A stretch of 64,000 bases of DNA from Obesumbacterium proteus (GTDB lineage: Bacteria; Pseudomonadota; Gammaproteobacteria; Enterobacterales; Enterobacteriaceae). The stretch spans positions 806,001-870,000 of the forward strand of contig NZ_CP014608.1 in assembly GCF_001586165.1 (NCBI RefSeq), in the 5' to 3' direction. Of the stretch, positions 17,648 to 26,643 are shown one piece after another. The notes under the pieces were generated by a model, which was not told the origin of the DNA, did not search any database, and saw only the letters and a program-made list of their open reading frames with translations. The first letter of the stretch is position 1; every line of letters begins with the position of its first letter. The position numbers were made by a program, and so were the translations under genes.

Positions 17648-17682
17648 GTCAAAGAGAAATCCAGTCAAAGAGCGAATTTCAT
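17648..17682 (+). promoter_or_regulatory. Probable ChiX sRNA pairing (trap) site in the chbB-chbC spacer
   Basis: GTCAAAGAGCGAATTTCAT (17664-17682) is complementary, apart from one extra base, to the seed of the small RNA ChiX, whose target sequence I recall as GTCAAAGAGGAATTTCAT. The first nine bases, GTCAAAGAG, also occur at 17648-17656, 16 bp earlier. In E. coli and Salmonella the chbBC spacer pairs with ChiX and titrates it, relieving repression of the chitoporin gene chiP. The location here is the same. Confidence 0.7.
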
Positions 17683-17721
17683 ATTCTGGCCGCCGAATAG
17701 CGGCATTAAAGGAAAATACCA

Positions 17722-19080
17722 ATGAGTAAAACCATTGATTCACTTGAAAAGATACTTCTTCCTTTTGCCGTCAAAATAGGTAAACAACCCCACATTAACG
17801 CCATTAAAAATGGCTTTATTAAGTTAATGCCGTTGACCCTTGCGGGGGCCATGTTTGTTTTAATTAATAACGTATTTCTAAGCTTTGGTGATGGTTCATT
17901 CTTTTATTCCCTCGGCATTCGTTTAGATGCTTCAACTATTGAAACGCTTAACGGATTAAAAGTTATTGGCGGCAACGTTTATAACGGTACGCTGGGGATA
18001 ATGTCACTGATGGCGCCCTTCTTTATTGGGATGGCATTAGCCGAAGAGCGGAAAGTCGATTCGCTTTCAGCGGGTTTATTATCCGTTGCGGCGTTTATGA
18101 CCGTAACACCGTACAGCGTGGGTGAAGCCTATGCGGTAGGCGCGAACTGGCTGGGTGGCTCGAATATTATTTCCGGTATGATTATCGGATTGGTAGTTGC
18201 CGAAATGTTTGCGTTTATTATTCGCAGAAATTGGGTTATTACCTTGCCAGATAGCGTGCCTTCTTCTGTTTCTCGCTCATTCTCTGCATTAATTCCAGGC
18301 TTTATTATCCTGTCTATCTTCGGGATTATTTCTTGGCTGCTGGGATTATATGGCAACAACTTCCACCAAATTATTATGGATTCCATCTCCAAGCCTCTGG
18401 CGTCGATGGGCAGCGTGGTGGGCTGGGCTTACGTTATTTTCAACTCCCTGTTGTGGTTCTTTGGTGTGCACGGTTCTTTGGCGTTGACGGCGTTAGACAA
18501 CGGTATTATGACGCCTTGGGCACTGGAAAACATCGACCTGTACAAGCAATACGGTTCTGTTGAAGCGGCGATTGCAGCGGGCAAAACCTTCCACTTCTGG
18601 GCTAAACCGATGCTCGACTCCTATATCCTGTTAGGGGGTTCTGGGGCAACGTTGGGTCTGATTATTGCCATCTTCATCGGCTCACGCCGTGCAGATCACC
18701 GTCAAGTGGCTAAGCTGGCGCTGCCGTCAGGCATCTTCCAGATTAACGAACCGATCTTGTTTGGTTTGCCAATTATCATGAACCCAGTGATGTTTATTCC
18801 GTTCGTGCTGATTCAGCCGATTCTGGCAGCGATCACGCTGGCGGCGTACAGCATGGGCATCATTCCTCCGGTGACTAACCTTGCACCGTGGACCATGCCT
18901 ACCGGACTGGGTGCATTCTTTAACAGTAACGGCAGCATCGCTGCGCTGTTAGTCGCATTGTTCAACTTGGGTGTCTCAACGCTGGTGTATATGCCTTTCG
19001 TTATCCTGTCTAACAAGGCGCAGGCGATAATTGAAGAAGAAGAAAGCGAAGAAGATATTGCGAACGCATTGAAATTCTAA
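17722..19080 (+). CDS. chbC: PTS chitobiose transporter subunit IIC
   Basis: 452-residue membrane component of the lactose/cellobiose-type PTS, with about 10 hydrophobic segments. Recognisable features are INAIKNGFIKLMPLTLAGA near the N-terminus and FQINEPILFGLPIIMNP (about 335-351), whose NEP motif is near the sugar site. It forms the translocation path for chitobiose. It is separated from chbB by a 122-bp spacer holding the ChiX-like site; an AAAGGAAA ribosome site precedes the ATG. Confidence 0.96.
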   Translation: MSKTIDSLEKILLPFAVKIGKQPHINAIKNGFIKLMPLTLAGAMFVLINNVFLSFGDGSFFYSLGIRLDASTIETLNGLKVIGGNVYNGTLGIMSLMAPFFIGMALAEERKVDSLSAGLLSVAAFMTVTPYSVGEAYAVGANWLGGSNIISGMIIGLVVAEMFAFIIRRNWVITLPDSVPSSVSRSFSALIPGFIILSIFGIISWLLGLYGNNFHQIIMDSISKPLASMGSVVGWAYVIFNSLLWFFGVHGSLALTALDNGIMTPWALENIDLYKQYGSVEAAIAAGKTFHFWAKPMLDSYILLGGSGATLGLIIAIFIGSRRADHRQVAKLALPSGIFQINEPILFGLPIIMNPVMFIPFVLIQPILAAITLAAYSMGIIPPVTNLAPWTMPTGLGAFFNSNGSIAALLVALFNLGVSTLVYMPFVILSNKAQAIIEEEESEEDIANALKF

Positions 19081-19142
19081 TCTTACCGTTGGCGGGGAGA
19101 ACATCCTCCCCGCAGTTAGCGGCCCTGTTATGGAGAGTTAAA

Positions 19143-19490
19143 ATGTTTGATTTAGAAAACATTGTTGATACCGAAGAGGAATTGCAGGATCTGGAAGAAG
19201 TGGTGATGGGGCTCATTATCAATTCTGGACAGGCTCGCAGCTTGGCCTATGGCGCACTGAAAAAGGCCAAAGAAGGTGACTTCGAACAGGCCAAAGAGTT
19301 GATGAATCAGTCTCGCTTATCGCTGAATGAAGCGCATCTGGTGCAAACCAAGCTGATTGAAGGCGATCAGGGCGAAGGGAAAACCAAAGTCAGCCTGATT
19401 TTAGTTCATGCGCAAGATCACTTGATGACATCGATGCTGGCTCGTGAACTGATTGCAGAACTGATTGAGGTTCATGAGAAAATAAAATAA
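19143..19490 (+). CDS. chbA: PTS chitobiose transporter subunit IIA
   Basis: 115-residue lactose/cellobiose-type IIA protein, a trimer of helical bundles. His89 in LILVHAQDHLM is the phosphorylated residue, at the same position as in E. coli ChbA. I chose ATG 19143 (MFDLENIVD) because GGAGAG lies 8 bp before it and the sequence upstream is not protein-like. It accepts phosphate from HPr and passes it to ChbB. Confidence 0.95.
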   Translation: MFDLENIVDTEEELQDLEEVVMGLIINSGQARSLAYGALKKAKEGDFEQAKELMNQSRLSLNEAHLVQTKLIEGDQGEGKTKVSLILVHAQDHLMTSMLARELIAELIEVHEKIK

Positions 19491-19504
19491 CGTAGAGAAT
19501 TATT

Positions 19505-20341
19505 ATGCAGCCATCGGTACTGAGCATGGAAATTAAGACTGCACGTGAAAATCAGCTTTTCGACGGTCAGAATTTTCACATGTTTATCTACAACAAAGTA
19601 GAGAGCATTTCAGGGCTGCATGAGCACGATTACTACGAGTTTACGGTGGTGCTGACCGGGCGATATTACCAAAATATCAATGGGAAAAAGGTGCTGTTAG
19701 AACGTGGTGACTTTGTCTTTATCCCATTAGGGTCTAACCACCAAAGCTTTTATGAGTTCGGCGCGACGAGAATATTAAACGTCGGGATTAGCAAAGCGTT
19801 TTTCGAGCAACATTATTTATTTTTGTTGCCTAATCGATTTGTGGCATCACAGGTTTATCAGATAAAAACCGAGTTCCTAACGTATATAGAGTCCGTTATT
19901 TCTTCACTTAATTTTAGGAATGGCGAATTTAATGAGTTTCTTGAAGTGGTGACGTTCTATATCGTAAATCGTTTACGTCATCATAGAGAAACCGAAGTTA
20001 TCGCCGACGTGCCAGATTGGCTTAAGAACGCGGTAGAAAAAATGCATGACAAGGCGATGTTTGGTGATAAAGCCTTAGCCAATATGGTGGAGCTATCCGG
20101 AAAGTCGCAGGAGTATTTGACCCGAGCCACCCAGCGCCACTACGGAAAAACGCCAATGCAGATCATTAATGAGATACGCATTGATTTTGCTAAGAAGCAG
20201 CTGGAAATAACCAATTACTCGGTTGCGGATATTGCATTTGATTCCGGCTATAGCAGCCCAAGCATGTTTATTAAAAACTTTAAAAAGCTGACGTCGTTTA
20301 CACCGAAGAATTATAGAAAGAAATTATGCAGCATTAACTAA
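19505..20341 (+). CDS. chbR: Chitobiose operon regulator ChbR (AraC family)
   Basis: 278 residues. A cupin-like sensor domain with HEHDYYEFTVVLTGR (about 39-53) and ERGDFVFIPLGSNHQ (about 68-82) is followed by two C-terminal helix-turn-helix units, the second around VADIAFDSGYSSPSMFIKNFKKL. In E. coli ChbR represses chb without chitobiose and activates it when ChbF/ChbG substrates accumulate and NagC is lifted. The location inside the operon is conserved. It starts 14 bp after chbA. Confidence 0.95.
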   Translation: MQPSVLSMEIKTARENQLFDGQNFHMFIYNKVESISGLHEHDYYEFTVVLTGRYYQNINGKKVLLERGDFVFIPLGSNHQSFYEFGATRILNVGISKAFFEQHYLFLLPNRFVASQVYQIKTEFLTYIESVISSLNFRNGEFNEFLEVVTFYIVNRLRHHRETEVIADVPDWLKNAVEKMHDKAMFGDKALANMVELSGKSQEYLTRATQRHYGKTPMQIINEIRIDFAKKQLEITNYSVADIAFDSGYSSPSMFIKNFKKLTSFTPKNYRKKLCSIN

Positions 20342-20525
20342 AATATGTGTGAATTAATGTGGACTGGTCCTTAAAAGGCAGCCTTCAATCATTCACATAT
20401 ACCCTAATAATGATAATGACAGAAAAAAACTTTGGTTTTTTAAACGCGCACCTGTGATTGGAAGTATATCGGGTATATCTCACTTAATTTTATATGAAGT
20501 GCAATGATATTGTACGGGAGTTCCT

Positions 20526-21869
20526 ATGAGTAAAAAGCTGAAAGTCGTTACTATCGGTGGCGGAAGTAGTTATACCCCAGAATTACTTGAAGGTTTTATT
20601 AAACGTTACAATGAATTGCCGATTACCGAATTATGGCTGGTTGACGTTGAGGCTGGTAAAGAGAAGCAGGATATTATTTTTGACCTCTGCCAGCGTATGG
20701 TCGAGCGCGCCGGTGTGCCGATTGTCATGCATAAAACGCTGGATCGCCGTGAAGCATTGGTTGATGCCGATTTCGTTACCACGCAATTGCGTGTTGGCCA
20801 GTTGAAAGCGCGTGAATTGGATGAGCGTATTCCGCTAAGTCACGGCTATCTCGGCCAAGAAACCAATGGTGCAGGCGGTTTATTTAAAGGCCTGCGCACG
20901 ATACCGGTTATTTTTGACATCATTAAAGATGTGGAAGAGATCTGCCCGAACGCTTGGGTGATTAACTTTACTAACCCAGCGGGTATGGTCACAGAAGCCG
21001 TGTTCCGTCATACCAAATTCAAGAAATTCATTGGTGTCTGTAACATCCCCGTTGGCATGAAAATGTTCATTCAGGATGTGCTGAAACTCACCCCGCAGGA
21101 TGATTTATCGATCGACCTCTTTGGCCTGAACCATATGGTCTTTATCAAAGACGTCATCGTTAACGGAGAATCCCGCTTTGAAGAGCTGCTTGACGGCGTA
21201 GCCTCCGGTACGTTAACCGCCGGTTCGGTGAAAAATATCTTTGATTTGCCATTTAGCGAAGGCTTGATCCGTTCTCTCAAGCTGTTGCCGTGTTCTTATC
21301 TGCTGTACTACTTCAAGCAGAAAGAAATGCTGGCGATTGAAATGGGCGAATTCTACAAAGGCGGCGCGCGTGCAAGCGTGGTGCAAAAAGTCGAGAAGCA
21401 GCTTTTTGATCTGTATAAAAATCCGGAACTGAACGTAAAACCAAAAGAGCTGGAGCTGCGCGGTGGGGCTTATTACTCCGATGCGGCGTGCGAAGTGATC
21501 AGCGCGATTTACAACGACAAGCAGACCGAGCAATACGTTAACTTCCCGCACAATGGTCATATTGATAACATTCCGGCAGATTGGACCGTTGAAATGACCT
21601 GTACTATTGGACGCGATGGTGCCACGCCGCATCCGCGTTTGACGCACTTTGATGACAAAGTGTTAGGGTTGATTCATACCATCAAAGGCTTTGAAATTGC
21701 CGCCAGCGCTGCCGCAATAAGCGGTGAGCTGAATGATGTGCTGCTGGCGATGAACCTGAGCCCGCTGATTCATTCAGATAAAGATGCAGAGGTTCTAGCG
21801 CGTGAAATGCTGTTGGCACATGAAGCATTACTGCCTAACTTTGCAAAAACTATCGCGGCACTGAAATAA
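20526..21869 (+). CDS. chbF: 6-phospho-beta-glucosidase/chitobiase (GH4)
   Basis: 447 residues of glycoside hydrolase family 4, which needs NAD and a divalent metal. The Rossmann motif TIGGGSSYTPEL lies at about 9-20, the metal ligands are Cys172 in GVCNIPVG and His203 in LNHMVFI, and QETNGAGGLFKGLRT lies at about 111-125. It splits phosphorylated, mono-deacetylated chitobiose. It follows chbR after a 184-bp gap that may hold an internal promoter. Confidence 0.95.
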   Translation: MSKKLKVVTIGGGSSYTPELLEGFIKRYNELPITELWLVDVEAGKEKQDIIFDLCQRMVERAGVPIVMHKTLDRREALVDADFVTTQLRVGQLKARELDERIPLSHGYLGQETNGAGGLFKGLRTIPVIFDIIKDVEEICPNAWVINFTNPAGMVTEAVFRHTKFKKFIGVCNIPVGMKMFIQDVLKLTPQDDLSIDLFGLNHMVFIKDVIVNGESRFEELLDGVASGTLTAGSVKNIFDLPFSEGLIRSLKLLPCSYLLYYFKQKEMLAIEMGEFYKGGARASVVQKVEKQLFDLYKNPELNVKPKELELRGGAYYSDAACEVISAIYNDKQTEQYVNFPHNGHIDNIPADWTVEMTCTIGRDGATPHPRLTHFDDKVLGLIHTIKGFEIAASAAAISGELNDVLLAMNLSPLIHSDKDAEVLAREMLLAHEALLPNFAKTIAALK

Positions 21870-21874
21870 CCCAC

Positions 21875-21898
21875 CGCCTTCCCTGCAAAGGGAAGGCG
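21875..21898. repeat. Intercistronic hairpin between chbF and chbG
   Basis: Arms CGCCTTCCCT and AGGGAAGGCG with a four-base loop lie 5 bp after the chbF stop. No T-run follows, so it is more likely an mRNA-stabilising or REP-like hairpin than a strong terminator. Confidence 0.6.
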
Positions 21899-21914
21899 TT
21901 TCGCTGAGGGGATT

Positions 21915-22676
21915 ATGGAAAAATTATTGATAGTGAACGCCGATGATTTTGGGCTTTGTAAAGCGCAAAACTACGGCATTATTGAGGCGTTCAAAAACGG
22001 CGTAGTGACCTCTACCACGGCACTGGTTAACTCAGAAAGCGTCGAGCATGCAGCTGCTCTGAGCGCAGAGAATCCTGGGCTGGCGGTCGGAATGCATTTT
22101 GCTTTGACGCTAGGACGTCCGCTGTCGCCGATGCCAAATTTGGCGCGTAATGGTGAATTGGGCAAATGGATCTGGGAAATGGCAGAACAGGGAACTCTGC
22201 CGCTAGATGAAATTGAACAAGAGCTGAAGTGTCAATTCGAACGCTTTATTGACGTTTTTGGCAGGTTGCCGACGCATATCGATAGCCATCACCACGTGCA
22301 TATGTTCCCGCAGATTTTCCCTATAGTGGCGGCTTTTGCGAAAGAAAAGGGTGTGGGTTTGCGCATCGACCGTGATGAAGTGCGCAAAGGCGAACTGGAA
22401 TTGCACGGCGCGCAAAGCACTCAGGGCTTCGACAGCCGTTTTTATGGCGAATCTATTACCGAAGCACTGTTTCTGAGTACGCTCGATAGCGCCATAGAAC
22501 GTGGCGATAGCTCTTTGGAGATTATGTGTCATCCGGCGTTTATTGATAACACGTTGCTGACCAGTAAATATTGCTACCCGCGCCTTGCCGAGCTGGATGT
22601 GTTGACATCGGAATCACTGAAAAAAGCGATTGCAGAACGCGGATTCAAATTGGGATCGTTTCAAGATTTATTCTAG
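21915..22676 (+). CDS. chbG: Chitooligosaccharide deacetylase
   Basis: 253 residues of the YdjC/ChbG family. Metal ligands are recognisable: the Asp pair in VNADDFGLC (residues 9-10 of that region) and the His cluster in HIDSHHHVHMFP. It removes one acetyl group from chitobiose-6-phosphate, giving the product that ChbR senses and ChbF cleaves. It is the last gene of the operon, 45 bp after chbF. A GCGCGGG/CCCGCGC hairpin at 22693-22723 follows the gene and may end the transcript. Confidence 0.94.
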   Translation: MEKLLIVNADDFGLCKAQNYGIIEAFKNGVVTSTTALVNSESVEHAAALSAENPGLAVGMHFALTLGRPLSPMPNLARNGELGKWIWEMAEQGTLPLDEIEQELKCQFERFIDVFGRLPTHIDSHHHVHMFPQIFPIVAAFAKEKGVGLRIDRDEVRKGELELHGAQSTQGFDSRFYGESITEALFLSTLDSAIERGDSSLEIMCHPAFIDNTLLTSKYCYPRLAELDVLTSESLKKAIAERGFKLGSFQDLF

Positions 22677-22836
22677 TTAATTAAATCACCTACAGGCGCG
22701 GGAGTTATTTCCCGCGCTCCTGTCGTCATTCGTGAAATATAAATACTATCCAAACAAAATACGTTTTATGCAGGGCATCTTTTGCTTAATTATCCATCAC
22801 TACTTACACTGGTAAAAAATAACCAGGTGATAGCCA

Positions 22837-23907
22837 ATGCATTTAAATATTTTGCTTTCAGCAGCGTCGTTGCTCATTTGTTCGGTTGGGATGTTATTTT
22901 CACCCCAGATCGCTTTAGCATGCACCCGTGCGGTATATCAGGGTGAAGATAAGCTAGTTATGACTGGCCGCACAATGGATTGGAAAGAAGATTTGCATTC
23001 CGATCTGTGGATCTTTCCGCGTGGAATGGCGCGCAACGGCAATGCTGGCGCTCATTCAGTGGAATGGGTATCAAAGTATGGCAGCGTGACGACGGCGGCT
23101 TACAACATTGCTACGACTGATGGCATGAATGAAAAAGGGCTGGTCGCCAATATGCTGTGGCTGGCAGAGTCGCAGTATCCGAAACCTTCTAAAGATAAGC
23201 CGAGTCTTTCACTGGCCGCATGGGCTCAGTATGCGTTGGATAACTTTGCCACGGTAGATGAGGCGGTGAAAGAATTGCAGTCTGAGCCATTTGTGGTGGT
23301 AACGGGTGATGTTCCCGGCCAGCCTCGCTTAGCGACTATTCATTTAGCGTTGTCTGATGCCAGCGGTGATAGTGCTATTTTTGAATATATCGATGGAAAA
23401 CTGGTTATCCACCATAGCCCTGAATATCAAATATTAACCAACTCGCCGACCTACGATCAGCAACTGGCGATTGATAAATATTGGGAAGGAATTGGCGGTA
23501 ACATTATGCTGCCGGGTACCAATCGTGCGGCAGATCGCTTCGTTCGTGCCAAATATTACATTAATGCAATTCCTAAGTATCACGAAGCACGCCTAGCTTT
23601 GTCTAGCGTATTGAGCGTTATGCGCTCAGTGTCGGTGCCTTTTGGTATCACTTCGCAGGCAGAGCCGAATATTTCCTCAACTCGCTGGCGTACCATTTCC
23701 GATCAAAAAAATAAGCTCTACTATTTTGAATCAGCCGTTGGGATGAGTACGTTTTGGGTGGATTTAAAACAGGCCGATCTTTCTGCTGAGTCGCCGGTGC
23801 GCAAACTATCGCTGGGTGTAAACCAAATGGCCGATTTTAGTGGTGAAGTTTCCCATGCCTTTGAGCCAGCTAAACCCTTTGAGTTTTTAGCAGCCGTTGT
23901 GGATTAA
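22837..23907 (+). CDS. Exported linear-amide hydrolase, choloylglycine hydrolase family
   Basis: 356 residues. An N-terminal hydrophobic stretch (about 5-25) ending in ALA precedes Cys29, the expected Ntn nucleophile freed by signal cleavage, followed by TRAVYQGEDKLVMTGRTMDW with the family GRTMDW motif. NMLWLAESQYP and LTNSPTYDQQ stretches also fit the penicillin V acylase/bile salt hydrolase family (C59). Periplasmic members act on N-acyl amides such as penicillin V, bile salts or acyl homoserine lactones; substrate is not predictable here. It lies alone except for two small genes after it. Confidence 0.87.
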   Translation: MHLNILLSAASLLICSVGMLFSPQIALACTRAVYQGEDKLVMTGRTMDWKEDLHSDLWIFPRGMARNGNAGAHSVEWVSKYGSVTTAAYNIATTDGMNEKGLVANMLWLAESQYPKPSKDKPSLSLAAWAQYALDNFATVDEAVKELQSEPFVVVTGDVPGQPRLATIHLALSDASGDSAIFEYIDGKLVIHHSPEYQILTNSPTYDQQLAIDKYWEGIGGNIMLPGTNRAADRFVRAKYYINAIPKYHEARLALSSVLSVMRSVSVPFGITSQAEPNISSTRWRTISDQKNKLYYFESAVGMSTFWVDLKQADLSAESPVRKLSLGVNQMADFSGEVSHAFEPAKPFEFLAAVVD

Positions 23908-23918
23908 GGTTAAAAATA

Positions 23919-24248
23919 ATGGAGCATATAAAAGAGATTATTATTTATTTGTCTGAAACCTTGCAGACATTTTTAGAACTTATCTCTGTTTTATGTGTGT
24001 TGATAGGGCTAGTGAGAACGCTGTGGTCGGTTATTCCTAACTTTAATAACCAGTCCATTTTTCACATTATGAGAACGCGCTTTGGTAGCTGGTTAGCTTT
24101 GGCGTTAGAGTTTCAATTAGCAGCAGATATTTTGGCGACGACAATAAATCCAAGCCTTGATGAATTACTTAAGTTAGCGATTATTGCGGTTATTCGTACT
24201 TTCTTGAATTATTTTTTGTCGAAAGAGCTAACGGCAGAAAATAAATAA
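23919..24248 (+). CDS. DUF1622 family inner-membrane protein
   Basis: 109 residues with hydrophobic segments at about 15-38, 55-75 and 80-97. The GSWLALALEFQLAADILATT stretch and the closing IRTFLNYFLSKEL are the signature of DUF1622. Function is unknown. It begins 11 bp after the hydrolase stop, so they may share a transcript. Confidence 0.8.
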   Translation: MEHIKEIIIYLSETLQTFLELISVLCVLIGLVRTLWSVIPNFNNQSIFHIMRTRFGSWLALALEFQLAADILATTINPSLDELLKLAIIAVIRTFLNYFLSKELTAENK

Positions 24249-24290
24249 AGTATATTTAGTGATGTATGTGAAAATAAATAAGGATGGTTT

Positions 24291-24488
24291 ATGTTAGAAA
24301 ATTACTTCCCAGATCATGTTTCGAATGAGCAGAAACAGCGCACTATCGCAGTTAACGCGGCGCTTGAGCTGATTAAAGTCACTTTGGCGGATAGCAATGA
24401 TGGAAACAGCGTTAGCCACCAACTGCAAGCGGCAGAGAAACATATCGAATCTTTAGCCGATGCTATCCAGAAAGCCTTGAAGATCTAG
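24291..24488 (+). CDS. Small hypothetical protein
   Basis: 65 residues, largely helical and acidic, with no membrane segment, signal peptide or motif I recognise. An AAGGATGG ribosome site precedes the ATG and the codon use looks like its neighbours', so it is probably a real gene. Its sequence (LENYFPDHVSNEQKQRTIAV) gives no family hint. It lies between the DUF1622 gene and the converging cheV. Confidence 0.6.
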   Translation: MLENYFPDHVSNEQKQRTIAVNAALELIKVTLADSNDGNSVSHQLQAAEKHIESLADAIQKALKI

Positions 24489-24550
24489 TTAAGGTTTATC
24501 TATGGGCGGCGCGAACTGCGCTGCCCATATTGAGTTTGGCGGCAAGCCGA

Positions 24551-25519
24551 TTAGCTCCCCGCAACATCAGCCAATGCTTTGTGAATCACTTCTGAAAGTT
24601 CGGCAACGTCGAATTTTGCAACGTAGCCATTAGCTCCGACTTTACGGACGTGGTCTTCGTTTGCGCTGCCTGAGAGTGACGAATGGATAACTACCGGGAT
24701 CTGTTTCAGCGTGGCTTCGTTTTTAATATTTCGCGTCAGGGTGAAGCCATCCATTTCAGGCATTTCGATATCGGTTAATACCAGTCCAATTCGGTCGGTG
24801 ATTGATTGGCCGGCGGCTTTGGCTTCGGCAGCAATAGACTGAATTTTCTCCCAAGCTTCTAAGCCGGTAGTATGCATCTGCGTCGGAATGCCCATGCCTT
24901 TTAGCCCCTGTTCCAGCATCGAACGGGCGACCTTTGAGTCTTCAGCCACAATGGCAACAGCGCCGGGTTTCAAGGCAAAGCTTTTCTCTTTAATCGCTTC
25001 CACATCGACGTTACGACCCGAAGGGATAATGTCGTAAAGAATTTGCTCAACATCGAGCACCAGCGCTAAATCCTTATTACCATTTTCATCTTCCATACTG
25101 GCAATGCTGGTGATATTACGGCTGTTTACACCGGCTTCAGCGGTATGCACCTGACTCCAATCTAGGCGAATTATATTATCGACAGCCTCTACGGCAAAAG
25201 CCTGCGTACTCCGTGCATACTCGGTGATGAGGAGCAAATTGAGGCCGGTTTCAGGCGTGCAGCCGAGCGCTGCCGGAAGGTCGATAACCGGCATAATTTG
25301 GTCACGGATATTCACCACACCCAACAGTGGTGAAACCATGCCAGCCGCGCGATTAATTTTTTGCATGGGCACAATTTCACGCAGCTTGAAAACGTTGATC
25401 CCATAAAGCTCTGATTTACTGTCGTGTTGGCTTACACCTAACCGAAACAGTAACAGTTCAAACTTGTTGGATAAGGCTAGGTTAGCCCTTTCATCGATAT
25501 CTTTCTGAAAACTATCCAT
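24551..25519 (-). CDS. cheV: Chemotaxis coupling protein CheV
   Basis: 322 residues: a CheW-like domain (about 20-170) that joins receptors to CheA, then a response-regulator domain (about 185-320). Asp250 in VLTDIEMPEMDG is the phosphorylation site, with acidic pocket Glu193/Asp194 (VAEDSKVAR). CheV is absent from E. coli K-12 but present in Salmonella and other enterics, where it assists receptor arrays and adaptation. The start has a sigma-28 promoter 95 bp upstream, as expected for a late flagellar-regulon gene. Confidence 0.94.
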   Translation of the reverse strand: MDSFQKDIDERANLALSNKFELLLFRLGVSQHDSKSELYGINVFKLREIVPMQKINRAAGMVSPLLGVVNIRDQIMPVIDLPAALGCTPETGLNLLLITEYARSTQAFAVEAVDNIIRLDWSQVHTAEAGVNSRNITSIASMEDENGNKDLALVLDVEQILYDIIPSGRNVDVEAIKEKSFALKPGAVAIVAEDSKVARSMLEQGLKGMGIPTQMHTTGLEAWEKIQSIAAEAKAAGQSITDRIGLVLTDIEMPEMDGFTLTRNIKNEATLKQIPVVIHSSLSGSANEDHVRKVGANGYVAKFDVAELSEVIHKALADVAGS

Positions 25520-25613
25520 CTAAACCTCAATTGTTAATCGGCAGGTGTTGTTAATAAGCAGTGTTTTCCATAAACAACGTTGGTCACAACACGAAGTGAA
25601 TGCGTTATATATG

Positions 25614-25640
25614 TTATCGGCAAAGTTGAGGAAAAATAGA
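25614..25640 (-). promoter_or_regulatory. Sigma-28 (FliA) promoter for cheV
   Basis: On the minus strand the -10 element is a perfect GCCGATAA (25614-25621) preceded, after 11 bp, by TCTATTTT (25633-25640), 5 of 8 against TAAAGTTT. The spacing and -10 match the FliA consensus. Confidence 0.75.
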
Positions 25641-25780
25641 GAGTAGGGAGGGAAATGATTTTTCAGCCGAGGCTTTATATTTCGGTAATAGGTTGTTTAA
25701 AAAGGATTAGCCCTTATTAGACGTTATTAAAAAAGGCCAAGCGTAATATTTTTATTCGCTTAGCCCGCTGGTCTTGATTT

Positions 25781-26542
25781 TTACAACCTCATTCCGCCTG
25801 AAACTTCAATGCGTTGCCCATTGACCCAATGATTATCGTCAGAGAGGAATGAAGCCAGCATTTTACCAATATCGTCTGGCAAGCCTGGTCTGCCAAGCGC
25901 AGTCATGTTTGAAACGACTTGGTTTATTTCCGGATTATCGCGAACGACGCCGCCGCTGAAATCGGTTTGAATGGCGCCTGGCGCTACGCTATTCACCGAA
26001 ATATTGCGTTTGCCGAGATCGTGAGCCAGATAACGAGTGAAAACCTCAACGGCACCTTTAACGGTGGCGTAGGCCACGCTATTTGGGTTCACAAAACGAG
26101 TTACGCCAGAAGAGATATTGACGATTTGACCGCCGTCTTTCATCAGCGGCAACAGCTTCTGGGTGAGGAAAAATACGCCTTTGAAGTTCACCTGAAATTG
26201 TAAATCTAATTCTTCTTCAGTCACTTGCATAAACGGCGTGTGGTTGGAGATACCCGCGTTATTAACGAGATAATTAAACCTATCAGCATTGAGTTCGTTT
26301 AGTGCTTCTTGTACTTGTGCAGCAAAACCATCAAATCCGGCTACGTTGGCCGTATCAAGGTGCAGGGCGATAGCTTTTGCTCCTGCTTTCTCTGCTTCTT
26401 CCACCACTTCTGCCGCTTCTTGCTGGCCTGATTTATACGTAAAAATAGAATGAATGCCGCGTTGGGCGAGATTGATGACGGTACTACGGCCAAGGCCTCG
26501 GCTTCCACCGGTGATAACTGCGACTTTAATGTTCTGGGTCAT
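25781..26542 (-). CDS. Short-chain dehydrogenase/reductase
   Basis: 253 residues of classical SDR type. The nucleotide motif is TGGSRGLG (about 11-18), followed by NNAG and the catalytic Ser and YATVK (Tyr-X3-Lys). I start at ATG 26542 (MTQNIKVAVIT) because the family N-terminus begins there; the in-frame extension upstream overlaps the divergent regulator. Substrate unknown. It is transcribed away from the AraC-type gene 101 bp away, which probably controls it. Confidence 0.88.
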   Translation of the reverse strand: MTQNIKVAVITGGSRGLGRSTVINLAQRGIHSIFTYKSGQQEAAEVVEEAEKAGAKAIALHLDTANVAGFDGFAAQVQEALNELNADRFNYLVNNAGISNHTPFMQVTEEELDLQFQVNFKGVFFLTQKLLPLMKDGGQIVNISSGVTRFVNPNSVAYATVKGAVEVFTRYLAHDLGKRNISVNSVAPGAIQTDFSGGVVRDNPEINQVVSNMTALGRPGLPDDIGKMLASFLSDDNHWVNGQRIEVSGGMRL

Positions 26543-26643
26543 GATAAAAACGCCTCGTTGGTTTGATAAGTTAATGATAGGCATAGAAGGAGATAGTGGC
26601 GTGCTTGTTATGCGCGTATTATTGCCAGATCGTCTTTTTCGTA

